Assembly: GCA_027618855.1 (NCBI GenBank)
Contig: JAQCID010000099.1
Span: 1 to 5,362 of the forward strand
DNA length: 5,362 nucleotides
Source: Bacteroidota bacterium
GTDB taxonomy: Bacteria; Bacteroidota; Bacteroidia; Flavobacteriales_D; Sanyastnellaceae
Direction: 5' to 3'
A program made the position numbers and the translations under genes. Positions 1-5,362 of this stretch are shown here, piece by piece; the stretch's first letter is position 1; each line of letters begins with the position of its first letter. Under the pieces are notes generated by a model that was not told the DNA's origin, did no database searches, and was given only the letters and a program-made list of their open reading frames with translations.

Positions 1-1087
1 TGTTCAAGCTTTCAGTAGAGAAGAAGTGGAAGCAGATAAATTTGAAAAATTGAATACTTCTCATCAAGATGCGAATGTGAGTTCCATCAAGGCGTTTAGT
101 ATTTTCTTTCCAGTTGTTGAGATGTTGAGTGCAACGAGTGTCGCTTTGTTGCTTTGGTTAGGTGTAGGAGGAGTTGTTCGGGGGGAAGTGACTCTGGGGA
201 TGTTGCTTCAGTTTATCCTCTATGTCTTTATGCTGTACCATCCTATACGTCAGCTGGCGGATCGTTTTAATGTTCTCCAGATGGGTGTTGTAAATGCCGA
301 CAGAGTGTTTAAACTTTTTGACATTGACGAACGCATTTCAGATGAGGGAACGAGAGATGATTTGGTCTTTGACGGGAAAATAGAGTTTAAAGAAGTGTGG
401 TTTGCGTATAGTGAGGAAAATTGGGTTCTGAAAGATGTGTCTTTCACAATAGAGCCGGGTGAAACAGTGGCTTTTGTCGGTGCTACTGGAGCAGGTAAGA
501 GTTCCGTGATCAACTTGTTGTCGAGGTTCTATGACTACCAAAAAGGTCAAATTCTGATCGACGGTGTGGACATACGAGACATTTCGCTTTCACATTTGAG
601 GGAGAATGTCGGGGTTGTACAGCAGGAAGTTTTTCTAATGTCGGACACACTGAGAGCAAATGTGACCCTTCACGATGATGACGTTACAGACAAAATGATT
701 TGGGAAGCTGCAGAGAAAGTAGGGGCGGATACGTTTATCAAGAAATATGACGACGGGCTAGATCTTCATGTTCGAGAGCGGGGAGCGATGTTGTCTGTGG
801 GGCAACGTCAATTAATCGCATTCATGAGAGCGTATGTCGCTTCACCCAGTATCCTCATTTTAGATGAGGCAACATCCTCCATCGATTCTGAATCCGAACA
901 GTTGATTCAGCGCGCCACAACCTCAATTACACAAGATCGTACATCTTTAATTGTAGCGCACAGATTGAGCACAATCAGGGATGCGGATCGGATTTTTGTG
1001 ATCGATGCAGGGTCATTAATCGAATCGGGCACACATGAAGAGTTGCTTGCTCTCAAAGGTGCTTACCACGCTTCTTTCTTCCTGTAG
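1..1087 (+). CDS. ABC exporter half-transporter, permease-ATPase fusion (5' partial, MdlB/MsbA-like)
   Basis: This is the C-terminal 361 residues of an ATP-driven exporter of the inner membrane. The frame is open from base 2 to the first stop at 1085-1087, so the true start lies left of the window; the in-frame GTG at 26 is internal, since the VQAFSREE stretch before it is typical of these exporters. Numbering from that GTG, two membrane helices (about residues 23-52 and 56-75) close the transmembrane domain. The nucleotide-binding domain follows: Walker A GATGAGKSS (152-160), Q-loop Gln200, signature LSVGQ (256-260), Walker B ILILDE (276-281) with catalytic Glu281, D-loop SSID and switch His312. 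All ATPase motifs are intact. The family includes homodimers and MdlA/MdlB-type heterodimers; a partner gene could lie upstream, out of view. The substrate cannot be told. Its 3' end overlaps the convergent paaI by 25 nt. Confidence 0.95.
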   Translation, partial: VQAFSREEVEADKFEKLNTSHQDANVSSIKAFSIFFPVVEMLSATSVALLLWLGVGGVVRGEVTLGMLLQFILYVFMLYHPIRQLADRFNVLQMGVVNADRVFKLFDIDERISDEGTRDDLVFDGKIEFKEVWFAYSEENWVLKDVSFTIEPGETVAFVGATGAGKSSVINLLSRFYDYQKGQILIDGVDIRDISLSHLRENVGVVQQEVFLMSDTLRANVTLHDDDVTDKMIWEAAEKVGADTFIKKYDDGLDLHVRERGAMLSVGQRQLIAFMRAYVASPSILILDEATSSIDSESEQLIQRATTSITQDRTSLIVAHRLSTIRDADRIFVIDAGSLIESGTHEELLALKGAYHASFFL

Positions 1088-1482
1088 CCAGTCGCGCGTA
1101 CATCCGCGACACTCACGCCGTCTTGGTTTGTTATTGTGGCATCTACATTCACAATTCTGTGCGTTAAAGTCGTTACGGTGGCTTCAGCAGTAATTTTGTC
1201 GCCCGGATGCACCGCTGCCAAATGGCGAATCGTCGACGTTAAGCTCACGGCATGTCGGCCATGGGCATTTGCGGCAAATGCGATCGCGCTGTCGGCGAGT
1301 GCAAATGTGATTGATCCATGGATAATCCCAAACCCATTTGCCATTTCTTCTCGGGCAATCATTGACAATCGACAGAATCCAGGTCTGCTTTCAAGAACTT
1401 CAGCCTTGAGCCAGTCAGTCATTCTGTCTCCGAGTAACATTTTCGTTACCACAGGGTGGGTGTCGTTGTTTGAGTCACGCAT
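1063..1482 (-). CDS. paaI: PaaI-type hotdog-fold acyl-CoA thioesterase
   Basis: A 139-residue cytoplasmic thioesterase, close to the usual PaaI length of about 140. PaaI hydrolyses ring-hydroxylated or epoxidised phenylacetyl-CoA thioesters, freeing CoA when the pathway stalls. The hotdog active-site stretch is visible at residues 49-64: Asn49-Gly50, then His55-Gly56 and the LAD motif ending in Asp64, the expected catalytic acid. The position after His-Gly is Ser57, where many PaaI proteins have Gly. I start at the ATG at 1480-1482. The frame stays open another 64 codons upstream, but that stretch lies inside paaD and is low-complexity nonsense; the chosen start lies 1 nt after the paaD stop, which suggests translational coupling. 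It is the last gene of the operon, and its stop lies inside the 3' end of the convergent ABC exporter gene. Confidence 0.92.
   Translation of the reverse strand: MRDSNNDTHPVVTKMLLGDRMTDWLKAEVLESRPGFCRLSMIAREEMANGFGIIHGSITFALADSAIAFAANAHGRHAVSLTSTIRHLAAVHPGDKITAEATVTTLTHRIVNVDATITNQDGVSVADVRATGYRKKEAW
1091..1110. repeat. GC-rich hairpin 3 nt after the ABC exporter stop
   Basis: GTCGCG (1091-1096) and CGCGAC (1105-1110) form a perfect 6-bp stem with an 8-nt loop. It starts 3 nt beyond the exporter stop codon and lies inside the last codons of the convergent paaI. There is no following T-tract on either strand, so it is not a standard intrinsic terminator. It could protect or pause the 3' end of the exporter mRNA, or be chance within paaI coding sequence. 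Confidence 0.25.
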
Positions 1483-1483
1483 G

Positions 1484-1984
1484 TTAAAAGCACTTAAAAT
1501 GTTCAAAGGGTTCGAGACATGCGTTGCAAACGAATGATGCTTTGCAAGGTGTAGAACCGAATGGCGAGATGAGTTTTGTTTCTTTGCTTTTGCACATAGG
1601 GCAAGGGATGGTGTGACCATCTCCTGTAAGGAACGCCTTGTCGTGGCTGGATCCTTCAGGTGGAGCAATCCCATTTGCAGTCATTTTTTCACGCGCTTCA
1701 AGAGAGATCCAGTCTGTCGTCCAAGCGGGGGACAAGACCACTTTCACTTCGGCCTCAGGATCAATTTCTCTGGCCGCTTGAAGTACATCTTCGGAAATTA
1801 CTTCTGTGGCGGGACATCCTGAATAGGTGGGCGTGATCACGCAAACAATGTGGCCATTTTCAAATCGGACGTCTCGCAGAATCCCCATATCTATCACACT
1901 CAGGAACGTCAGTTCGGGGTCCATTACGTCTTGTAATTGACGACTTACTGCTTTGATAAGTGTGGAAGGAGAGCGGTCAATCAT
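1484..1984 (-). CDS. paaD: PaaD (PaaJ), MIP18/DUF59 maturation factor of the phenylacetyl-CoA epoxidase
   Basis: A 166-residue protein of the PaaD family, required for an active epoxidase and thought to help with iron-sulfur or metal centre assembly. The N-terminal half is a MIP18/DUF59 domain: DPELTFLSVIDMGI at residues 22-35 and TPTYSGCPATEV at 51-62, with the family's conserved Cys57. The C-terminal part is a cysteine-rich, probably metal-binding, ribbon: Cys128, Cys131, Cys147, Cys153, Cys156 and Cys165. The segment PFGSTPCKA (141-149) and the end EPFEHFKC match the PaaD signature well. The start is the ATG at 1982-1984, 19 nt after paaC; an AGG lies about 14 nt upstream, too far to be a strong ribosome site. 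The stop is TAA at 1484-1486, almost touching paaI. The symbol paaJ is also used for this gene in some nomenclatures. Confidence 0.96.
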   Translation of the reverse strand: MIDRSPSTLIKAVSRQLQDVMDPELTFLSVIDMGILRDVRFENGHIVCVITPTYSGCPATEVISEDVLQAAREIDPEAEVKVVLSPAWTTDWISLEAREKMTANGIAPPEGSSHDKAFLTGDGHTIPCPMCKSKETKLISPFGSTPCKASFVCNACLEPFEHFKCF

Positions 1985-2003
1985 TTTCGAGAAAGTACCT
2001 GAG

Positions 2004-2765
2004 TTACCAGCTTGCGCCAGGGTGTGTGCGTGGTAGGACTTGCATCTCTGCGAGCATTGTTACAAGTTCTTCAGTGTGTACGCCTGTCCTGCCACCGGTT
2101 TTCATTTCTCCGTCTTCTGGTCGCACGAGCGTTGCTTCCAAGAGAACTTTGTCGATCTCTTCATCCCATTGCGTTTTCAAGGCGGTGAGGTCGGGCAGGA
2201 GTCCCGCGATGGATCCCGCGATGTCCACTTCGTCTGCGGCAAACATCTCACCCGTAAATTTCCACAAATCGTTGATGGATTTCTGAATGCGTGAGTGACT
2301 TTCTGAGGTCCCATCTCCAAGTCGAATGATCCATTTGCTGCTGTGGTCCGCATGATAACGAATTTCTTTCACAGCTTTTGCGGCAATGGCAGCTGCATCC
2401 ATATCGAATGTTTGCTGTGCGACATGTTCAGCACGCAATAGCGCATACTTGTCGAACAGAAATTGTCGTGCGATTGTGTCCCCGAAATGTCCATTTGATT
2501 GCTCTACAAGAAGTAAATTCTTGAATTCGCGGTCAGAACGTAGAAAAGCGAGTTCGTCATCTGTTTTGGGAGCGTCTGGGTCGAGAGATCCAGCCAGAGA
2601 GAGGTAGGACTGGGTTTGGCCTATCAGATCCAGCGCAATGTTCGTGAGGGCGATATCTTCCTCAAGGGCGGGCGCATGGCCGCACCATTCACCCAGACGT
2701 TGGGCGAGGACAAGGGCGTCGTCTCCCAAGCGCAAAAGCGCATCCATATGTTGATTTTGATTCAC
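2004..2765 (-). CDS. paaC: PaaC, structural ferritin-like subunit of phenylacetyl-CoA epoxidase
   Basis: A 253-residue protein, the usual size for PaaC. PaaC is the non-catalytic ferritin-fold partner of PaaA; the two form the core that binds phenylacetyl-CoA and makes the 1,2-epoxide in the cytoplasm. Recognisable family segments are LRLGDDALVLAQRLGEW (residues 11-27), the helix EEDIALTNIALDLIGQ (35-50), KEIRYHADHSSKWIIRLGDG (133-152), and the C-terminal GVHTEELVTMLAEMQVLPR followed by the HPGASW end. The family fits the lost-metal-site half of an ancient duplication with PaaA. I use the GTG at 2763-2765 as start because it gives the normal N-terminal length and lies 6 nt after paaB. An ATG at 2745-2747 (residue 7) is the alternative. 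Neither has a Shine-Dalgarno match. Confidence 0.96.
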   Translation of the reverse strand: MNQNQHMDALLRLGDDALVLAQRLGEWCGHAPALEEDIALTNIALDLIGQTQSYLSLAGSLDPDAPKTDDELAFLRSDREFKNLLLVEQSNGHFGDTIARQFLFDKYALLRAEHVAQQTFDMDAAAIAAKAVKEIRYHADHSSKWIIRLGDGTSESHSRIQKSINDLWKFTGEMFAADEVDIAGSIAGLLPDLTALKTQWDEEIDKVLLEATLVRPEDGEMKTGGRTGVHTEELVTMLAEMQVLPRTHPGASW

Positions 2766-2771
2766 TGTAGG

Positions 2772-3065
2772 TTACATGTGGTTTACCTCGTCTGGAAGGA
2801 CGAAGAATGTAGGGTGACGGTAGACTTTGTCGTTCGCAGGGTCAAATAATGCTTCAGAATCTGAAGGAGAACTCGCCGAAATGGATTCAGCTGGGACAAC
2901 CCAAATACTTACACCTTCTTGTCTTCGGGTGTAAACATCACGTGCGTTTCCAATCGCCATCTCCGCATCAGAGGCGTGAAGACTCCCCACGTGTTTGTGT
3001 CCAAGGCCTTGACGACTTCTCACAAAAACTTCCCAAAGGGGCCAGTTGCTTTTATTCTCACTCAT
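2772..3065 (-). CDS. paaB: PaaB, small bridging subunit of phenylacetyl-CoA epoxidase
   Basis: A 97-residue protein, matching the roughly 95-residue PaaB family. PaaB has no cofactor; it holds PaaA-PaaC units together in the larger epoxidase assembly. The conserved core is plain to see: [20 protein letters not shown] at residues 8-27, then [20 protein letters not shown] and GVSIWVVP, and near the end [15 protein letters not shown] (74-88). The start ATG at 3063-3065 overlaps the paaA stop TGA (3062-3064) in an ATGA arrangement, so the two are probably translationally coupled and made in fixed ratio. The sequence ahead of the ATG is A-rich with no Shine-Dalgarno, as in many Bacteroidota genes. 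The stop is TAA at 2772-2774, 6 nt before paaC. Confidence 0.97.
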   Translation of the reverse strand: MSENKSNWPLWEVFVRSRQGLGHKHVGSLHASDAEMAIGNARDVYTRRQEGVSIWVVPAESISASSPSDSEALFDPANDKVYRHPTFFVLPDEVNHM

Positions 3066-4006
3066 CGTTGTTTATTTGCTTTTCTTTTTTCGGAATAGGC
3101 AACCGCGGCATCTCTCACCCATGCACCATCATCGTGTGCTTTGTTGCGTTCTTCCAAACGTTCTTTGTTGCAGATGCCGTTTCCTGCAATGACATCATAG
3201 AACTCTGTCCAATCTATTTCTCCGAAATCGTGGCCTCCTTTTTCTTCATTCCATTTCAGGTCTGGATCTGGCATTTTCAGCCCGATACATTCTGCTTGCG
3301 GAACAGTCATGTCTACCATTCGTTGTCTAAGCTCGTCATTGGAAAAGCGTTTGATATTCCACTTCATGTTCTGTGAGCTGTGCGTGCTTTCACTGTCACT
3401 TGGGCCAAACATCATAAGGGAGGGCCACCACCATCTATTCAACGCATCTTGTGCCATTTCTTTCTGCGCATCGGTGCCTTTCATCAGTTGCATCATGATT
3501 GAATATCCTTGACGTTGATGAAAGCTTTCTTCCTTGCAGACGCGCGTCATTGCTCTGGCATAAGGCCCGTAACTGCATCTGCAAAGAGGGACTTGATTCA
3601 TAATCGCGGCCCCATCTACGAGCCAACCTATCGCACCGATATCGGCCCATGTGAGCGATGGGTAATTAAAAATGCTGCTGTATTTTGCTTTGCCTGAAAG
3701 CAAATCATCCACCAAGTCGGCCCTTTCTACGCCCAACGTTTCTGCAGCAGAATATAAATACAATCCGTGCCCTGCTTCATCTTGTACTTTTGCGAGTAAA
3801 ATCGCCTTACGTTGAAGGCTTGGCGCACGCCCAATCCACTTGCCCTCTGGGAGCATGCCTACAATTTCAGAGTGCGCATGTTGCGAGATTTGGCGGATCA
3901 AAGTCTTGCGATACGCATCAGGCATCCAATCCTTCGGCTCAATCTTCTTATCCGAAGCAACATAGGCGTCGAACTCTTCTCTTAAATGCTCTTGAGTTAC
4001 ATTCAT
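3062..4006 (-). CDS. paaA: PaaA, catalytic di-iron subunit of ring 1,2-phenylacetyl-CoA epoxidase
   Basis: A 314-residue ferritin-fold monooxygenase that uses O2 and electrons from PaaE to epoxidise the aromatic ring of phenylacetyl-CoA, the committing step of aerobic phenylacetate breakdown. The four-helix di-iron site is visible: Glu47 in HAHSE, Glu77 and His80 in DEAGH (76-80), Asp131 in GWLVDGAAI, and Glu160 with His163 in KEESFH (158-163). Which of these bind iron is by family analogy. Other family blocks are [20 protein letters not shown] (23-42), [19 protein letters not shown], and [17 protein letters not shown] (191-207). The start ATG at 4004-4006 gives a normal N-terminus; the next Met is residue 28, inside conserved sequence. 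It is the first gene of the leftward operon, and its TGA overlaps the paaB start. The product is complete, with no missing key residue. Confidence 0.98.
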   Translation of the reverse strand: MNVTQEHLREEFDAYVASDKKIEPKDWMPDAYRKTLIRQISQHAHSEIVGMLPEGKWIGRAPSLQRKAILLAKVQDEAGHGLYLYSAAETLGVERADLVDDLLSGKAKYSSIFNYPSLTWADIGAIGWLVDGAAIMNQVPLCRCSYGPYARAMTRVCKEESFHQRQGYSIMMQLMKGTDAQKEMAQDALNRWWWPSLMMFGPSDSESTHSSQNMKWNIKRFSNDELRQRMVDMTVPQAECIGLKMPDPDLKWNEEKGGHDFGEIDWTEFYDVIAGNGICNKERLEERNKAHDDGAWVRDAAVAYSEKRKANKQR

Positions 4007-4010
4007 ATTC

Positions 4011-4018
4011 CAAAGATA
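4011..4018 (-). promoter_or_regulatory. Second candidate -7 box (TATCTTTG) directly before the paaA start
   Basis: This also matches TAnnTTTG exactly on the minus strand. It ends 4 nt before the paaA ATG, so a transcript from it would be leaderless or nearly so. No TTG -33 element lies 17-23 nt upstream. It may be a chance match or simply part of the leader of a transcript from the farther box. Confidence 0.2.
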
Positions 4019-4039
4019 CTCGCATAAGGTTTTTCAGAT

Positions 4040-4058
4040 ATGATTTAGATCAAATCAT
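4040..4058. promoter_or_regulatory. Candidate operator: perfect inverted repeat at the centre of the paaA-paaE control region
   Basis: The arms ATGATTT (4040-4046) and AAATCAT (4052-4058) are perfect reverse complements around a 5-nt spacer. The centre (4049) is the exact midpoint of the 85-nt region between the two divergent start codons. This is the expected form and place for a dimeric regulator controlling both directions. Known paa clusters are controlled by PaaX (GntR-like), PaaR (TetR) or related factors, but no such gene is in view, so the binder is unknown. It does not fit the FNR consensus TTGAT-N4-ATCAA. Chance remains possible, since the region is AT-rich. Confidence 0.5.
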
Positions 4059-4059
4059 T

Positions 4060-4067
4060 CAAAATTA
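4060..4067 (-). promoter_or_regulatory. Candidate Bacteroidota -7 box (TAATTTTG) for paaABCDI
   Basis: Read on the minus strand, this matches the Bacteroidota -7 consensus TAnnTTTG exactly. Transcription from it would begin inside the inverted repeat at 4040-4058 and give a paaA leader of about 45-50 nt. A repressor on that repeat would then block the start site. I see no good TTG -33 box at the usual distance upstream, so this is only a candidate. Confidence 0.3.
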
Positions 4068-4073
4068 GTTTTC
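4066..4073 (+). promoter_or_regulatory. Weak candidate -7 box (TAGTTTTC) for paaE
   Basis: On the plus strand this matches TAnnTTTG at all fixed positions but the last. It would place the paaE start site about 4077-4080 and give a leader of roughly 12-15 nt. The inverted repeat at 4040-4058 would then sit in the spacer between the -7 and -33 positions. A sigma70-like TATGAT (4039-4044) is an alternative. Neither has a clear upstream partner box. Confidence 0.2.
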
Positions 4074-4091
4074 CCGAATTACCTTCGCGCC

Positions 4092-5162
4092 ATGTCTAAA
4101 TTCTATAATCTTAGGGTCGTTGAAATAAGAAGAGAAACAGTAGATTCAGTTTCCTTGCTTCTCGAGTCCCTTTCCGGCGAAACTTTCCATTACAAAGCGG
4201 GACAATATCTCACGCTACGCACCACAATTGATGGTGAAGATTTACGTAGAAGTTATTCTCTTTGTTCTGCTCCTTACGAAGGCATTTTGCGTGTTGCAGT
4301 CAAGGAAGTGCCTGGCGGAAAATTCAGTGCCTATGCGAATCGTGTGCTTGCAGTAGGAGATGTTTTGGAATCGATGCTCCCTGACGGTAGGTTTACTGCA
4401 GCCTCCAGTCCAAATGAGAACAATCATTTGGGATTTGCTGCTGGTTCAGGGATTACACCCATCATGAGTATCATTAAAGAAACGCTTCATGCCTCTGCAG
4501 ACGCTAGGTTTGCCCTGTTCTATGTAAATAAGGAGACAGCAAGCATCATCTTTAAAGAAGAACTCGCAGACCTCAAAGACATCTACCTTGAAAGACTTCA
4601 GATTTTCAATTTGCTCACCAGAGAGCCAGTAGAAATTGAGATGTTCGGAGGACGACTCGATCGTGCGCGTTTCGACAGAATCTTCACAGAAGTCATTTCT
4701 CCCTCATCATATGATGTTTCCTATCTATGCGGTCCTGAAGAAATGATATTGGCTGGCAAGGACGCTCTCCTTAGTGCAGGTATGGACGAATCGAAGATAA
4801 AATTCGAGCTCTTTACGACTTCGTCTCCTGCAAAGGAAGATAAAGTCCAAGCTTCAAACACTTCGTCTTCCAGTGACCATGTGAATGTCGCTGTCGTTCT
4901 AGACGGTGTGACTACGACTGTCAGCGTAAAGCGGACAGGGAAATCTATTCTCGAGGTTGCACTTGATGCTGGGCTAGATGCTCCATTTTCTTGTCAAGGT
5001 GGTGTTTGTTGCTCTTGCCGATGTAAAATGACTTCTGGAAGTGTTGAGATGGATGTCAACTATGCGCTTGAGCCCGATGAGGTTGAGAATGGATATGTTC
5101 TTGCTTGTCAGAGTCACCCAGTCGGGGACGGTCCATTTGTCATGGACTTCGATCAACCATAA
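4092..5162 (+). CDS. paaE: PaaE, NAD(P)H-dependent flavin/[2Fe-2S] reductase of phenylacetyl-CoA epoxidase
   Basis: A 356-residue reductase that carries electrons from NAD(P)H through FAD and a ferredoxin-type cluster to the PaaA di-iron site. The domain order is visible: an FAD-binding barrel (about 1-105) with RSYSLCSAP at 53-61 and the GGKFSAYAN phosphate-binding segment; a nucleotide-binding domain (about 112-240) with GSGITPIMS at 118-126 and CGPEEM at 213-218; a Ser/Lys-rich linker (about 243-262); and a C-terminal plant-type ferredoxin domain. The four cluster ligands are Cys301, Cys306, Cys309 (C-x4-C-x2-C) and Cys339. Length matches the family. It starts at ATG 4092, with no Shine-Dalgarno in the short leader. 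It is set divergently from paaABCDI rather than at the end of the operon as in Escherichia coli, probably sharing the control region at 4007-4091. Phenol-hydroxylase-type reductases look similar, but the PaaA-D neighbours settle the call. Confidence 0.97.
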   Translation: MSKFYNLRVVEIRRETVDSVSLLLESLSGETFHYKAGQYLTLRTTIDGEDLRRSYSLCSAPYEGILRVAVKEVPGGKFSAYANRVLAVGDVLESMLPDGRFTAASSPNENNHLGFAAGSGITPIMSIIKETLHASADARFALFYVNKETASIIFKEELADLKDIYLERLQIFNLLTREPVEIEMFGGRLDRARFDRIFTEVISPSSYDVSYLCGPEEMILAGKDALLSAGMDESKIKFELFTTSSPAKEDKVQASNTSSSSDHVNVAVVLDGVTTTVSVKRTGKSILEVALDAGLDAPFSCQGGVCCSCRCKMTSGSVEMDVNYALEPDEVENGYVLACQSHPVGDGPFVMDFDQP

Positions 5163-5171
5163 CGAAAAGGT

Positions 5172-5362
5172 TCAGGCTCTTTCAGAGAGTTCCAACCAGC
5201 GCATCTCAGATGCGTCTAGTTCTTCTGTGATTTGACCTAGCTTTTCGCCCAAACGTATCAGGTCTTCGTGCGAGTTGCAAGATTCAAGTTCCGTCGCCAA
5301 TAAATCACGGTGGGTTTCAAGCTCAGTAATTTTAGGCCCCAGGGTCTCATATTCAAACTTCT
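5172..5362 (-). CDS. ABC-F family ATPase, C-terminal coiled coil (5' partial, Uup-like)
   Basis: The frame enters from the right edge and stops at TGA 5172-5174, giving 62 complete codons. The peptide is charged and helical: KFEYETLGPKITELETHRDL near its start, then EELDASEMRWLELSERA at its end. This matches the C-terminal coiled-coil domain of Uup-type ABC-F proteins, where a KxEYE/EFE heptad stretch leads into a closing RWLELSE. ABC-F proteins are soluble twin-ATPase factors acting on ribosomes or, for Uup, linked to DNA-junction tolerance; they are not transporters. The ATPase domains are outside the window, so the call rests on this short tail alone. The gene converges on paaE with 9 nt between the two stops. 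No functional link to the paa genes is apparent. Confidence 0.82.
   Translation of the reverse strand, partial: KFEYETLGPKITELETHRDLLATELESCNSHEDLIRLGEKLGQITEELDASEMRWLELSERA
5200..5214. repeat. 15-nt palindrome in the 3' end of the ABC-F gene
   Basis: CGCATCT (5200-5206) and AGATGCG (5208-5214) are perfect reverse complements around a single base. It falls in the codons for the DASEMRW part of the ABC-F tail, 38 nt past the paaE stop. A one-base loop is too tight for a full hairpin, though a shorter stem could form, and no T-tract follows. It may be chance, a protein-binding site, or part of the 3' end of paaE mRNA. Confidence 0.2.

Noticed and set aside
26..28. GTG at 26 as the true start of the ABC exporter
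   Set aside because: The frame is open to the left edge, and the eight residues before it fit the exporter family; a full half-transporter has about 580-600 residues with six helices, of which only the last two are seen here.
1136..1537. A 133-codon plus-strand open frame opposite paaI
   Set aside because: It is the mirror of the paaI coding frame, with no ribosome site and no family resemblance.
1483..1674. N-terminal extension of paaI by 64 residues into paaD
   Set aside because: The extension lies wholly inside the conserved C-terminal half of paaD, has no hotdog-family resemblance, and would exceed the normal PaaI length; the ATG at 1482 gives 139 residues.
2849..3376. A 175-codon open frame on the plus strand antisense to paaB and paaA
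   Set aside because: It lies fully opposite two strongly conserved genes, spans their junction, and its product is rich in Phe, Cys, His and Ser with no recognisable domain. It is a shadow of the opposite-strand codon use.
4040..4058. FNR/CRP site in the paaA-paaE spacer
   Set aside because: The TGAT and ATCA half-sites are 9 nt apart, not the 4 nt of TTGAT-N4-ATCAA, and the CRP TGTGA half-site is missing.
3685..4068. A 127-codon plus-strand open frame opposite the 5' part of paaA
   Set aside because: It is antisense to the conserved di-iron helices of PaaA, and its product looks like no protein family.
1..5362. Mobile element, tRNA, CRISPR array or attachment site
   Set aside because: I saw no transposase or integrase reading frame, no cloverleaf-like stretch, and no regularly spaced direct repeats; coding genes fill nearly the whole window.

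Overview
The window carries most of a phenylacetyl-CoA epoxidase (Paa) locus, with two unrelated genes cut by its edges. No gene starts show strong Shine-Dalgarno sequences: upstream regions are A-rich or featureless. Several TAnnTTTG boxes of the kind used as -7 elements in Bacteroidota occur in the only real intergenic region. The encoded proteins also read like Bacteroidota versions of these families. I therefore infer a member of Bacteroidota, perhaps a marine or environmental flavobacterium-like organism. This assignment is a judgement from protein style and signals; no database was consulted.

Layout, left to right. Positions 1-1087 (+): the C-terminal part of an ABC exporter half-transporter, cut at its 5' end. 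Positions 1063-4006 (-): a tight five-gene operon reading leftward in the order paaA, paaB, paaC, paaD, paaI. Its junctions are a 4-nt overlap, a 6-nt gap, a 19-nt gap and a 1-nt gap. Positions 4007-4091: an 85-nt divergent control region with a perfect 7-bp inverted repeat at its exact centre. Positions 4092-5162 (+): paaE, transcribed away from paaA. Positions 5172-5362 (-): the C-terminal coiled coil of an ABC-F (Uup-like) ATPase, cut at its 5' end. There is no gene-free stretch over 300 nt; the largest gap is the 85-nt region.

How the genes work together. PaaA and PaaC form the catalytic and structural core of the ring 1,2-phenylacetyl-CoA epoxidase, with PaaB bridging. PaaE passes electrons from NAD(P)H through FAD and a plant-type [2Fe-2S] cluster to the di-iron site of PaaA. 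PaaD is an iron-sulfur/metal maturation factor needed for activity. PaaI is a hotdog thioesterase that releases CoA from stalled or toxic intermediates. The other steps of the pathway (PaaK ligase, PaaG isomerase, PaaZ ring opening, PaaF/H/J beta-oxidation) and any paa regulator are not in this window.

I found no undescribed system. The points most worth a second look are the centred palindrome in the paaA/paaE control region, a possible leaderless or near-leaderless paaA transcript, and the very compact tail-to-tail gene ends on both sides.
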